Shown here: positions 55,831-64,000 of the stretch, piece after piece
Position numbering within the stretch: position 1 is the stretch's first letter
How the letters are laid out: the number at the start of each line of letters is the position of its first letter
Assembly (NCBI GenBank): GCA_937136395.1
Contig: CAKZOI010000070.1
Coordinates: 102,563 to 166,562, forward strand
Length of the DNA stretch: 64,000 nt
Direction of reading: 5' to 3'
Origin: an uncultured Opitutia bacterium
Lineage (GTDB): Bacteria > Verrucomicrobiota > Verrucomicrobiia > Opitutales > Coraliomargaritaceae
Program-made: the position numbers and the translations under genes
Notes under the pieces: generated by a model
Told to the model about the DNA's origin: nothing
Databases searched by the model: none
Seen by the model: only the letters and a program-made list of their open reading frames with translations

Positions 55831-57450
55831 CTAGTGGGCTTCGGCAAATAAGTTGTCGATTAATCGCTCTTCTTTAGTGTAGGTAAGAGCACTTCTGTCG
55901 ACCTGATTGGCGATACTCAATAGATCATAATAAGGTGTGCTTTCAACCGGACGGTTCAATGTATATGCCGTCTCTTTATCTTGGCTCCATAGGATACCGA
56001 CTTGAGCGAGCGCGCTGGCGCTCGCATTTGCTTTCCAGAGAGCGGTGGCGGCCTCTTGGTCCTTTAATTTCCAGAGATAAAAGCCTTTGATGCTGGCGAT
56101 CGTAGGGTCGCTCGGATCTGCCGAAGCAATCGCCTCGAGGAGTGACTTGACGGATTCAATAGAGAGTGGCTTTGGCTTTGAAACCGTGGCCCACTCATTA
56201 AATTGTGCGCGTATTATGATGTTGCGTATGTCTAGGCGCTCGCGATTGGTCTCTAAAGCTTTTTCTGCCCAAGTAACTGCGGTCTCGCTTTTACCTAGCT
56301 CAATACAGGCTTCCGCCATATATGAATAGTTGGTTTCTTTTGTTTCTGAAGACGGGCTGTTCATGAAGTAGCCTGTGTAGGTCAGTAGTGCGAGAGTTGC
56401 AGCGCCGATGGTGATCTTTCGGCGGGTTTGTGTGCCAGCATGCTTCCAGATTCTTGGCATGCTTGTGATACTGCCTGCGGCGAAGACGGCGAGTAGTGGG
56501 GTGAGCGCTAGACGATTTTGCCCTTCGCCGCCGATGAGTGCATAAGTGAACCAGAAAATAGTTATGACTATGATGCCTGTGTAGACACTGTAGCCTTTGT
56601 GGCCGTCTTTTATGCGCGCGTAGAAACCGCCTGCAGCGACCAGCAAGAGCAGCCCCCAGTGAATCGGGTTGAGTAGCAGTAGCATGTGCAACTTGCTGTG
56701 GATGTCATAGCTGATGCCGTGGTCCACTTCCTGATTACTAACAAAGCCATATAGTTTTGCTCCCATATTTGATGGATCTAGTATAAGTGGCTGATGTAGT
56801 TGTAGGTCGGATACGGCGACTAGTGCAAAAATCGTGGCAGCGGGGATGGTTCCGAGTATGAGGTGGAGCGTTTTGTGTCGGGTGGGGTAGAGAAAGGCGG
56901 CAACGGGCCAAATGAGAGCGATCCCGATTAAACTGGTTTCAAATAGCGCGCCGATGGCGAGCGCAGATCCGATGGTGAAACTGTCGATTGTTTTTGCTTG
57001 GCGTAGCCACGGTATAATACGCCAGAGGAAAATGGCAACGCACAGCACCGCAAGGCTCGTCGGTGTGATTTGACTGGTGCGAAAGACGAGGACTGGATTC
57101 ATGCCTATGAACAGTGCGGCTGCACAAGCAGCGCGGTGGCTTTTCCAGAAATGTCCTGCCGTTGTGGCGCAAAAGAAGGCGGCTAGCATGAAGGCCAAAC
57201 CATTTAAGGTGCGCGTGAGAGAGAGTCGACTGGCCTCGTTGTCGGTGAATAAGCTGAAGGTCGAGATCAGCTTACCATAGAGGGTGATGTATTCGCTCGA
57301 TTGAGTGCCAGAGAGTGCACGGCTGTCCTCATGGCTGATGTATTCTCCAAGCGTGATTTGCCCGTTGTAGCTCAGCCATGCAAACAGGTAGATCAAGCAG
57401 ATGAAGAGAACCAGCCTGAGGTGTTTGGGGAGAAAAGAAAGTGCTCTCAT
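55831..57450 (-). CDS. Polytopic membrane protein with C-terminal TPR-like repeats
   Basis: A 539-residue protein. About ten hydrophobic helices fill the first 350 residues in a pattern like GT-C or PMT-type glycosyltransferases and O-antigen enzymes (an acidic residue pair in the first loop, GEYISHEDSR), followed by a soluble helical part (about 365-539) with TPR-like units (ACIELGKSETAVTWAEKALETN). I do not recognise a named family. It may handle lipid-linked sugars, but this is an inference from shape alone. It lies two bases from the rlmN stop codon, convergent. Confidence 0.6.
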   Translation of the reverse strand: MRALSFLPKHLRLVLFICLIYLFAWLSYNGQITLGEYISHEDSRALSGTQSSEYITLYGKLISTFSLFTDNEASRLSLTRTLNGLAFMLAAFFCATTAGHFWKSHRAACAAALFIGMNPVLVFRTSQITPTSLAVLCVAIFLWRIIPWLRQAKTIDSFTIGSALAIGALFETSLIGIALIWPVAAFLYPTRHKTLHLILGTIPAATIFALVAVSDLQLHQPLILDPSNMGAKLYGFVSNQEVDHGISYDIHSKLHMLLLLNPIHWGLLLLVAAGGFYARIKDGHKGYSVYTGIIVITIFWFTYALIGGEGQNRLALTPLLAVFAAGSITSMPRIWKHAGTQTRRKITIGAATLALLTYTGYFMNSPSSETKETNYSYMAEACIELGKSETAVTWAEKALETNRERLDIRNIIIRAQFNEWATVSKPKPLSIESVKSLLEAIASADPSDPTIASIKGFYLWKLKDQEAATALWKANASASALAQVGILWSQDKETAYTLNRPVESTPYYDLLSIANQVDRSALTYTKEERLIDNLFAEAH

Positions 57451-57470
57451 GTTCGAATCTCAATCAAGGG

Positions 57471-58742
57471 CTAGCGTGTTTCGCCAGTTCCATGGATGAC
57501 ATATTTATAGGTGCACAGCTCATTCAGTCCCATCGGGCCGCGTGCGTGTAGGCGATCTGTCGAGATGCCGATCTCAGCGCCAAAGCCGAACTCGAAGCCA
57601 TCAGAAAAGCGTGTCGACGCATTGTGAAAGACCGCAGCGGAATCGACTCCTGTTAGGAATTGTTGTGCTGCCTTCGTATCTTCGGTGACGATGCTTTCGG
57701 TGTGGCCAGAGCTGTTGGCATTGATCAGTTGGATCGCGGCTTTAATGTCGGGAACGATCGCGATCGAGATGATTAAATCGGTATACTCGGTTGCAAAGTC
57801 CTCTGCGGTGGCATCGACAAGCGGTAGGCCACTTGCGGAGAGTAGGGCTTTTGCGTGTGAGTCGACGCGTAGTTCAACGCCACCATCATGCAGTGCTTTC
57901 GCGAGGCGCGGAAGTTGTGCAGCCGCGTCTTGGTGGATAATTAAATTCTCAGCCGCATTACAGACGCTGGGGCGCTGGCATTTAGAATTGATCAGAATGG
58001 TTTCGGCCATATCTGGATCGGCAGCGGCATCGATATATACCGAGCAGACGCCTGTGTAGTGCTTGATCACGGGGATACGGCTATTCTCGACGGTGAAGCG
58101 AATTAGGCTTTCGCCGCCGCGTGGAATGATGCAGTGCACGGCATCGTCTTGTTTGAGTAAGACATTGAGTGCGGAGCGGTCGGTTGTGGGGATGAACTGC
58201 ACCGCATCTTCGTGAATACCGCTTTCACGCAGGCATTCTTGAATGATTTCGGCGAGCTTCATATTGCTATGGAAAGCTTCCTTGCCGCCGCGGAGAATTG
58301 ATGCGTTACCAGATTTAAGGCATAGGATGGCGCAGTCTACAGTTACATTTGGGCGCGACTCGTAGATGATTCCGATGACGCCCATGGGGACGCGAATCTT
58401 GCGTAGGTCGAAGCCTTTCGGTGGAGCGAGGCGCTCAATTTCGTCGCCGACAGGGTCGGGGAGCGCGGCGACTTGGCGAACGCCTTCGGCCATGCCTGCG
58501 ATACGTTCGGGTGTAAAAGTCAGGCGTTCAGTCATCGGTGCGGAGAGCCCCTGAGTTTTTGCTTCAGCGAGGTCGAGGGCATTTGCACTTAAAATAGCGT
58601 CCGTATGTGCCACCAAGCGTTCGGCAAGCAGATTTAGAAAGCTGTTTTTAGTATCAGAATCGAGGGTGGCGAGCTCGAGCGAAGCGGCGCGGGCACGCTG
58701 TGCGATGTCGATAACGAGTTCGGAAATTTGTTCGGAAGTCAT
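57471..58742 (-). CDS. proA: Glutamate-5-semialdehyde dehydrogenase (gamma-glutamyl phosphate reductase)
   Basis: A 423-residue enzyme that reduces gamma-glutamyl phosphate in proline synthesis. The segment [17 protein letters not shown] is the nucleotide-binding hallmark, [18 protein letters not shown] follows, and the catalytic Cys is in [38 protein letters not shown] is the usual C-terminal signature. proB is not in the window. The gene lies 33 bases behind the PfkB-type kinase on the same strand and 20 bases before the membrane protein start. Confidence 0.96.
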   Translation of the reverse strand: MTSEQISELVIDIAQRARAASLELATLDSDTKNSFLNLLAERLVAHTDAILSANALDLAEAKTQGLSAPMTERLTFTPERIAGMAEGVRQVAALPDPVGDEIERLAPPKGFDLRKIRVPMGVIGIIYESRPNVTVDCAILCLKSGNASILRGGKEAFHSNMKLAEIIQECLRESGIHEDAVQFIPTTDRSALNVLLKQDDAVHCIIPRGGESLIRFTVENSRIPVIKHYTGVCSVYIDAAADPDMAETILINSKCQRPSVCNAAENLIIHQDAAAQLPRLAKALHDGGVELRVDSHAKALLSASGLPLVDATAEDFATEYTDLIISIAIVPDIKAAIQLINANSSGHTESIVTEDTKAAQQFLTGVDSAAVFHNASTRFSDGFEFGFGAEIGISTDRLHARGPMGLNELCTYKYVIHGTGETR

Positions 58743-58775
58743 GATGAGGGAATGCGAATAGCTAATTCTTAATCG

Positions 58776-59756
58776 CTAAATATTACTGAGGATGTCTTGC
58801 CAGACGTGTTCGGGGAGGACGCTGCCTTGTTCTTGGACCACGGCTGCTCCGAGAATGGAACCTATTTTGGCACATTCCGCAAGCGTACGCTTTTGCGACC
58901 AACCATAAAGAAAGCCTGCTGCCCAGAGGTCACCCGCGCCCGTTGTGTCGATCACGTGTGCGGCGTGCATGGGCTCGACTTTTTCTACCATGCCCGCTTG
59001 GGCGACGTAGGAACCGTGTGCGCCGACCTTTACGGCTGCGATATCGCAGAGTGTGGCGAGTTGCATTGCCATTGCGGCATGGTCGCCTTCGATCTCCGTG
59101 TAGGCCTCGGCTTCTTCTTCGTTGGCAAAGACGATGTCGACGTAGTCTTTCAGGATGCTGGGGAGTATGCCTTTGGTCGCGTTGACGACTTCAAAGGAAG
59201 CGAGGTCGAGGCTGATGGTGCAGCCAGCGGCTTGAGCGCTTTCGAGCACGCGCATCATTAAGGCTTGGTTAAATAAAAGGTAGCCTTCGATGTGGGCGTG
59301 GTTGCAGCCCTTAAAGTCGTCCACACTGATTTCATCTGGACTGAGCGTCATTGCGGCGCCGAGGTCGGTGCGCATGGTGCGTTCGCCGTCTGGTGTGACC
59401 AGTGAGACGCAGCGACCGTTGGGAATCGAGCCTACTTTGAAGCGGCTGGTATCGCCGCCGAGCGTTGCAAATCGGTCGCGGTAGAAGTGGCCTTCTGTGC
59501 AGTTGCCGATTTTACCGAGAAAGCTTGTGGAGGCTCCCATGCGGGCGAGTGAAAAGAGCGTGTTGCCAGCAGAGCCTCCTGGGGCGGCGATTGTATCGCT
59601 TGGCACCTTAGCGATGAGCGCGTTGATCGCATCAGCATCGACTAAGACCATGCCGCCTTTGTCTCCCTCAATTTGTTGGATAAAGCTGTCGTCGACTTGT
59701 GCGATGGTATCGACGATGGGGCTGCCGATACCTAGGAGTGTGAATGCTGTGGTCAT
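58776..59756 (-). CDS. PfkB-family carbohydrate kinase (adenosine kinase-like)
   Basis: A 326-residue kinase. The N-terminal [17 protein letters not shown] and [15 protein letters not shown] match adenosine kinase/ribokinase proteins, and the catalytic Asp motif reads [16 protein letters not shown] (about 275). A substrate such as a nucleoside, ribose or fructose is likely, but sequence alone does not decide. It is probably co-transcribed with proA. Confidence 0.88.
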   Translation of the reverse strand: MTTAFTLLGIGSPIVDTIAQVDDSFIQQIEGDKGGMVLVDADAINALIAKVPSDTIAAPGGSAGNTLFSLARMGASTSFLGKIGNCTEGHFYRDRFATLGGDTSRFKVGSIPNGRCVSLVTPDGERTMRTDLGAAMTLSPDEISVDDFKGCNHAHIEGYLLFNQALMMRVLESAQAAGCTISLDLASFEVVNATKGILPSILKDYVDIVFANEEEAEAYTEIEGDHAAMAMQLATLCDIAAVKVGAHGSYVAQAGMVEKVEPMHAAHVIDTTGAGDLWAAGFLYGWSQKRTLAECAKIGSILGAAVVQEQGSVLPEHVWQDILSNI

Positions 59757-59798
59757 ATGTTTGTGGTAAGAGGTGTTTGTTTTGGAGTGAGCAAATAC

Positions 59799-59834
59799 AA
59801 AAAAACCGCCAATCCAAGTGGAAAGGCGGCTTTT
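59799..59834 (-). terminator. Intrinsic terminator behind the lipoprotein gene
   Basis: On the minus strand GCCGCC pairs with GGCGG around a loop and is followed by seven T, about 20 bases behind the stop codon of the lipoprotein gene and before the PfkB gene start. Confidence 0.85.
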
Positions 59835-59853
59835 GGAAAGGAATGTAAGTCGT

Positions 59854-60246
59854 TTAGTTCGCGTCGCGAATCTTCGCGTAGATTGTTTGCGATTCCGCGA
59901 GGTTGCCGAGTCTTCCTACGCGAATGCACATTTGGGACTGACCGTCGGCGAGTTGCTTGATGCGAACAGTGATCTTTTCGTCACCCACCTTACGTGCGTA
60001 AATGGTGATAGCGGTCTCTTTGTGAAGTTCGCCTGTGCGGTAGTAGCCATTTTCATCAAGGACGCGGATGGCAGTGCGAAAGATCGCGCCTGGTGCGGCA
60101 TCAATAGGAGCATAAAAGAAACCTGCTTGATATTTTGCAGATTGCTCTTGTCCGCTCACTGGATCGATGGCTACCGGCGTTGTGCAGGCGGAAAAGAGCA
60201 GTGTGATGAGTGCAAGAAGAGAGAAGATGGATACTTTCGCTGTCAT
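59854..60246 (-). CDS. Small lipoprotein, DUF3568-like
   Basis: A 130-residue protein with a lipoprotein signal peptide; the lipobox is LFSAC (Cys about residue 21). The rest is a compact domain with alternating strands ([40 protein letters not shown]) of the type seen in DUF3568 proteins. It is probably anchored in the outer membrane. Function is unknown. Own terminator behind it; the gene upstream on this strand is the proline-rich protein, 38 bases away. Confidence 0.75.
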   Translation of the reverse strand: MTAKVSIFSLLALITLLFSACTTPVAIDPVSGQEQSAKYQAGFFYAPIDAAPGAIFRTAIRVLDENGYYRTGELHKETAITIYARKVGDEKITVRIKQLADGQSQMCIRVGRLGNLAESQTIYAKIRDAN

Positions 60247-60284
60247 AATGTGCTGAAATAAAATGATTTTTTTATAAAGTGCAA

Positions 60285-61226
60285 TCAGAAGCTTTTAAGA
60301 TAAAAGAATCCGTTACGATCTTTAAATAGGATTTTGCCGTCTTTGATGCCTTCAAAGCTCAGGCCTGTCTCTTCGTCGACAATTTCGCCGATCGTATAGC
60401 TCTCTGCGTTGATCATGACCTTGGGTTTACTGCCACTTCGGAGCCCATCGATGTGTATTTGAGCGAGATATTGGGCGGCGGCACTTTGTAGTGCGGCTCG
60501 TTGTTGGGCGTTGATTTGTGCTGTGTGCGATGTTTCCTGTGGGACTGCCACCGGAGTTGATTTCATATGGATGACTGGGCTTGGGGCAGCTTGACTTGGC
60601 TGAGTTGCTTCGACTGCTGGCAGTGGATCGGACATACTTGGGAGTGCCTCCATTACGGGGACGTTCGCAATGGTTTCTTTGGTTCTTGCGATTTGACTCG
60701 TCATCGTTGCTCTCGGTTCGGTAACTGGATCACTTGCCTCGGGGGCTGGTGATTGTATTTTCGCGGAACTTTCGGCGATGGGTTCTGCTTCTGACCCTGC
60801 AGGGCGTAGCACGAGCCAGATGCCGATGGCAATCACAACGAGTATGATAAAGAGGGCCGAAATGATGGCGATGCTGAGCATGGGGCTGTCTGCTTTTGCT
60901 TCTTTTTCTGCAGCGGGCGCTTCTGGAGCGGCTTCTTGTTCAGGCTTCGGTGGCAATGCAGGCGGTGTCGTTTCAGTGGCATCAGCTTGAACTGGCGGCG
61001 CTGTCTCAACCGGCGGCGGTGGAAGCGGTGGCGCTTTAGAGGAGTCATCGCTAGTTGGCATCTGCAGCTTTGGCTTTGGCGCTATGGGTGGTTCCGTTGG
61101 AGGCAGGTCTGCGGACGGTGCCTTTGGGGCTGCTGGCTTTGCCTCTGTAGCCGCTTCTGGTTCCTGCGGTAACGTGTCGCGGGTCAATTTTAGCTTAGGG
61201 CGTGTTTCCTTACTGTCATCACTCAT
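60285..61226 (-). CDS. One-pass membrane protein with proline/alanine-rich cytoplasmic region
   Basis: A 313-residue protein: a low-complexity Pro/Ala/Glu/Lys-rich N-terminal half (about 15-120), one membrane helix (about 123-147, SIAIISALFIILVVIAIGIW), another low-complexity stretch, and a C-terminal domain of about 70 residues (AQYLAQIHIDGLRSGSKPKV) that resembles a small exported beta domain. I do not recognise a family. N-in/C-out topology is likely. It may form an operon with the lipoprotein gene. Confidence 0.65.
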   Translation of the reverse strand: MSDDSKETRPKLKLTRDTLPQEPEAATEAKPAAPKAPSADLPPTEPPIAPKPKLQMPTSDDSSKAPPLPPPPVETAPPVQADATETTPPALPPKPEQEAAPEAPAAEKEAKADSPMLSIAIISALFIILVVIAIGIWLVLRPAGSEAEPIAESSAKIQSPAPEASDPVTEPRATMTSQIARTKETIANVPVMEALPSMSDPLPAVEATQPSQAAPSPVIHMKSTPVAVPQETSHTAQINAQQRAALQSAAAQYLAQIHIDGLRSGSKPKVMINAESYTIGEIVDEETGLSFEGIKDGKILFKDRNGFFYLKSF

Positions 61227-61288
61227 ATTTATAGATTAAAACTTAGTGTGCGTATGCGTGCAGGCAAACTCAATCCTCGACAAAGATT

Positions 61289-61319
61289 AAGGCTCGTCCC
61301 CTAAAAAAGAAACGAGCCT
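61289..61319. other. Hairpin in the xseA downstream gap
   Basis: AGGCTCGT pairs with ACGAGCCT around a 14-base A-rich loop within the 260-base space between xseA and the next gene. It lacks a clean T run on either strand, so termination is uncertain. The rest of the gap (61320-61486) shows an AT-rich stretch with a small palindrome AAACACGAGTGTTT, but nothing I can name. Confidence 0.35.
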
Positions 61320-61486
61320 CTCACTAACCGTATGTTAACCCTAACTAACTCAATACTGAACTTATTGTATTTAAACACGAGTGTTTAGAGTTGGTTCCTC
61401 AAAAGCCTCAAGATTTCGTTCTATTTGGATTATTCCTTTAAGAGGATCGTTTTAAAGTGGGATCGGCGAGGGGTGCGTGTTGGTTG

Positions 61487-62836
61487 CTATCTGTCCTGCA
61501 CCTTCAAATCCACTGAACCATCATGAAATTGTGCACTCAGTTCTTGGGCTTTCGTGGCTGATTTTGCGCTGTTGATGATCTCGCCTTGTGTGTTTTTGAT
61601 GACGGAGTAGCCGCGCTTCAAGGTGGCATTCAGGCTGCCATTCTCGAGGCGGGTTTCGAGGTGTGCGAGGTGCTCGCCCTTGTTTGAGGTGTTGATCTTT
61701 ACCGATTGCTTCAATTGTTGCCGTAGGTTTTTGAGTGTTTGGGCGGCAAGCTGCAGTTGCACCTTTGGGTGGTGCTCGGCGAGTTGCTGCGCATGTGCAT
61801 TGAGCACATCTTTATGGGCTCTAAGTCGCTCGCGGAGATGGTAGCCGAGTTGATTTTCGAGGTCATCCAGTCGCATGCCAAGGTGTTCGATCTGGCGGTC
61901 AGGTGCGATGATTCGCAGGCGTGCGTTGCAATCACGCAAGTTGCGCGTGCGAGCGGTGATCGCGTCGTCCGCGTAATAGGCGAGGTTCTGTGCGGCCGTC
62001 TCTAGATTGTGCACGGCGTTTAAATAGAGTGATGAAATAAGTTCGGCGGCGCCCGATGGTGTTTCTGCGCGTTGATCAGCGGCGTAGTCGGTGAGGACGT
62101 TGTCGATTTCATGGCCGACTGCGGAGATGATCGGGAGTCGACATGTGGCGACAGCACGAGCCAGTGCTTCTTCGTTGAAGGCCCAAAGATCTTCGATGCT
62201 GCCGCCACCGCGAGTGATGACGATGAGGTCGAAGCCATGGCTGGCTTGGACATGTTCTAGCATGGCAGTGATTTCTGCAGCGGCGCCGCTTCCTTGCACG
62301 CGGGCAGGGAAAATGACGACTTCACCAGTATATTTACGGCGGTGGAGAATGCGCAGAAAGTCCCGCAATGCGGCACCCGTAGGAGAGGTGATCACTGCGA
62401 CTCGTTGCGGCAGCGTCGGTAGGGTTTGTTTGCGCTCTTTTTCGAAGAGACCTTCTGCGGCAAGCTTTCGCTTTAGTCGCTCGAATTCAATCTGTAGTTT
62501 GCCTTCGCCACTTTGAATGGCGATTTTTGTAATCAATTGATAGCGGCCATGCGGTGCGTATACTGAAAGGTCGCCAAAAAGTTGGAGTTCCATGCCGTCT
62601 TCGAGCTGAAAACTTTGATTGGCTGCATCGCGAGCAAAGAGCACGCAAGGTAGTTGGCTGCCCGCATCTTTGATCGAAAAGTAAACATGCCCTGAGCTTT
62701 GACGGCGTAGATTTGAGACTTCACCCTGCACCCAGACTTGGCGGAAGTTGCCTTCTAGTTGTTGCTTGATCTGGCGAGTCAGCTCGGTGACTTTTAGCAC
62801 CTGATCGGGTGCGGGTCTAAGAAGATCATCCAGCAT
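61487..62836 (-). CDS. xseA: Exodeoxyribonuclease VII large subunit
   Basis: A 449-residue nuclease subunit. An N-terminal OB fold binds single-stranded DNA ([20 protein letters not shown]), then the catalytic region follows with [37 protein letters not shown] and [20 protein letters not shown], and a long helical coiled-coil C-terminal part. With XseB it cuts single-stranded DNA from both ends. xseB is not adjacent. The start overlaps the last 11 bases of the TVP38 gene. Confidence 0.96.
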   Translation of the reverse strand: MLDDLLRPAPDQVLKVTELTRQIKQQLEGNFRQVWVQGEVSNLRRQSSGHVYFSIKDAGSQLPCVLFARDAANQSFQLEDGMELQLFGDLSVYAPHGRYQLITKIAIQSGEGKLQIEFERLKRKLAAEGLFEKERKQTLPTLPQRVAVITSPTGAALRDFLRILHRRKYTGEVVIFPARVQGSGAAAEITAMLEHVQASHGFDLIVITRGGGSIEDLWAFNEEALARAVATCRLPIISAVGHEIDNVLTDYAADQRAETPSGAAELISSLYLNAVHNLETAAQNLAYYADDAITARTRNLRDCNARLRIIAPDRQIEHLGMRLDDLENQLGYHLRERLRAHKDVLNAHAQQLAEHHPKVQLQLAAQTLKNLRQQLKQSVKINTSNKGEHLAHLETRLENGSLNATLKRGYSVIKNTQGEIINSAKSATKAQELSAQFHDGSVDLKVQDR

Positions 62837-63509
62837 AGTCCTTTGTCCGGTTGCGCAACATACGTGTCGCCAATATGAGAATGACGAGTAGTAAAATGCC
62901 AGTGATTGCCATACCCGCGCTGCCTTCGAAAATAGTGTCCCCAGTGGTCACAAAGCCGATGGTCCAAAGTGCGGTAATGGGGATGGAAACGATGGTATAA
63001 GGCTTCAGCTTTAAGCCGACGACACCGAGCGCCACATTTTGCACGGCATAGGGTATCCCTGGCGTGATGCGGATAATGAGCGCGAAGCGCAGTGCGTTTG
63101 CGTCTGAAAACTCGGGGAGTGTTCGAGTGCGAAAGATATACTTTTTGAGAATTCCCTTTAAGGGTCCTGCGGATAGGAGATAGGTCCACATGGTGCATAC
63201 GCTTTGCGCAGCAATAGCGATGAGGCAGGTGATGGGTAGCCCATAGATGGGGCCCAGCACGGCACCGACCATTATGAATAGTGGACTGATCGGAAAGCCC
63301 ATGCCTGGTAATATGGCAAGTGCGAGCACGAGCGCCCATGGGCGTGCTTCGAGAAATGCATAGATTGAGAGGACTAAGTCTTTCCAATATGCGAGATCGG
63401 GGTGCGCCTGCCAGAGTATGAAAACCGTCGTCGCTGAAAGCACTGCTGGTATGGTCAACAGTAGGAGGTTGCGCTTAAGGCGCGAGCTTGGCTCTGAGGG
63501 TCCGGACAT
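62826..63509 (-). CDS. TVP38/TMEM64 family membrane protein
   Basis: A 227-residue inner-membrane protein with about five helices. The central region [19 protein letters not shown] and the later [20 protein letters not shown] are the two re-entrant-loop motifs of the TVP38/DedA-like (SNARE-associated, VTT domain) family, with the conserved Arg. These proteins are thought to move lipids or handle membrane stress. ATG 63509 is preferred; one at 63545 is possible. It overlaps xseA, so they are probably co-transcribed. Confidence 0.88.
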   Translation of the reverse strand: MSGPSEPSSRLKRNLLLLTIPAVLSATTVFILWQAHPDLAYWKDLVLSIYAFLEARPWALVLALAILPGMGFPISPLFIMVGAVLGPIYGLPITCLIAIAAQSVCTMWTYLLSAGPLKGILKKYIFRTRTLPEFSDANALRFALIIRITPGIPYAVQNVALGVVGLKLKPYTIVSIPITALWTIGFVTTGDTIFEGSAGMAITGILLLVILILATRMLRNRTKDYAG

Positions 63510-63714
63510 CGTTACGAACTTGGTTACCAATGTGGCGCTTGGCAATAGCTAGCCCTCGGGTCTGCTATTTCTTTTTCGCTGCCATGACGACTATAATATT
63601 CCGTGGCAGTATGTAGTATCAAAGAATACGGAGCAAACTGGGTCAGTAAGGAGCAAATAGGGTCCGGACACTAGTGGTTCCGACTACCGAAAAATAAAAT
63701 CAAGAAAACGTGGA

Positions 63715-63974
63715 CTGACCACTTTTTGGACACCTCCACGCTTACATCGCATCCGCTACCGCGGCTTCCTCCACGCACGGGGCAAAACCGCCCTCGAATG
63801 GTTGCGGCTCATCCTCGATGCCCGCCTCCAGCCCAAAGAGGAAGCGACTGCAGCCGCACCGCATGAACCCACCTGTCCACGCTGTGGTAAGGCAATGCTC
63901 CGTGTGCGCCGCATGCCACCTGCTCCGCCAGCTCAGCGCAACGAACACTTTCTCCACTGCGTGGCCGCATGAAC
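63715..63974 (+). pseudogene. C-terminal remnant of an IS91-like (Y2) transposase
   Basis: A plus-strand frame without a start codon reads RLHRIRYRGFLHARGKTALE, then a zinc-binding pair CPRCGKAML and the proline-rich RRMPPAPPAQ, ending at TGA 63972. The HRIRYRGFLH segment followed by a Cys pair and a proline-rich tail is how IS91-type transposases end. The rest of the protein is missing on the left; the 200 bases before it (63510-63714) show GGTCCGGACACTAGTGG and CCACTTTTTGGACACC words but no gene. The minus-strand frame here is a shadow. Confidence 0.55.
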
Positions 63975-64000
63975 TCACATCGAACCATCGAACGGCTCCA

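Noticed and set aside
61289..61319. Strong terminator for xseA
   Set aside because: The hairpin is about 170 bases from the stop codon and lacks a T run on the minus strand; kept only as an unexplained hairpin.

Overview
The window looks like a chromosomal segment of a Gram-negative bacterium of the Verrucomicrobiota, most like the marine Opitutia/Puniceicoccales (Coraliomargarita-like). This is inferred from gene content, since no rRNA is present: LL-diaminopimelate aminotransferase, DUF502 and DUF4126 membrane proteins, a stand-alone ovothiol-type N-methyltransferase, a dimeric-type glycyl-tRNA synthetase, TolQ/TolR/TonB-type genes, and very few Shine-Dalgarno sequences before start codons.

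Layout. 1-785: 5' part of a beta-ketoacyl-ACP synthase (minus strand). 1135-3410: an operon of an ECF sigma factor, a one-pass membrane protein (candidate anti-sigma) and a secreted trypsin/PDZ protein that has lost all three catalytic residues. 3493-7687: divergent gcvT and gcvP. 7810-18: envelope and polysaccharide genes up to about 19.1 kb (DUF4126, nucleotidyltransferase, sugar-phosphate transferase, GT4 glycosyltransferase, gmd-fcl for GDP-L-fucose) mixed with miaA, an M29-like aminopeptidase, a methyltransferase and a VWA protein. 19.2-22.2 kb: tag, beta-carbonic anhydrase and a MarR-DoxX-pirin stress cluster with two matching palindromic operators. 22.3-26.2 kb: tmk, a PfkB kinase and exbB-exbD-tonB. 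26.4-36 kb: dapL, panC, nadB, a secreted cyclophilin, sppA and panE. 36.1-37.9 kb: a chimeric pseudogene. 38-46.4 kb: glyS, a membrane protein, stand-alone coaB, a PAS histidine kinase, tRNA-Asp, and a double-domain M16 protease. 46.6-49.5 kb: an ErpA/IscA protein, then a decayed island (remnants of hsdR, hsdM and a GH57-like gene) in which a Panacea antitoxin plus RelE-like toxin pair is still intact. 49.6-52.9 kb: a two-gene membrane system that looks like an uncharacterised MotA/TolQ-MotB/TolR-type stator. 53-63.5 kb: methyltransferase, radC, rlmN, a membrane protein, proA, a PfkB kinase, a lipoprotein, xseA and a TVP38 protein. The right edge holds the C-terminal remnant of an IS91-like transposase.

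The most striking non-coding feature is a set of at least twelve paired hairpins between genes. Each arm begins with GTAG, GGAG or GTGG, and the stems differ between copies but change in a compensating way. They fit REP/BIME elements of the kind moved by RAYT (TnpA-REP) enzymes; no such enzyme lies in the window. Together with a 166-bp dispersed inverted repeat, a tandemly duplicated terminator-REP unit, a duplicated tRNA 3' end and four or more gene remnants, they show a chromosome shaped by repeat spread and by deletion.

How genes work together: panC, panE and coaB serve pantothenate/CoA synthesis; gmd and fcl make GDP-L-fucose, probably for surface polysaccharide built with the sugar transferase and GT4 enzyme; ExbB-ExbD-TonB energise outer-membrane uptake; the sigma operon and the MarR cluster are likely envelope and electrophile stress circuits.
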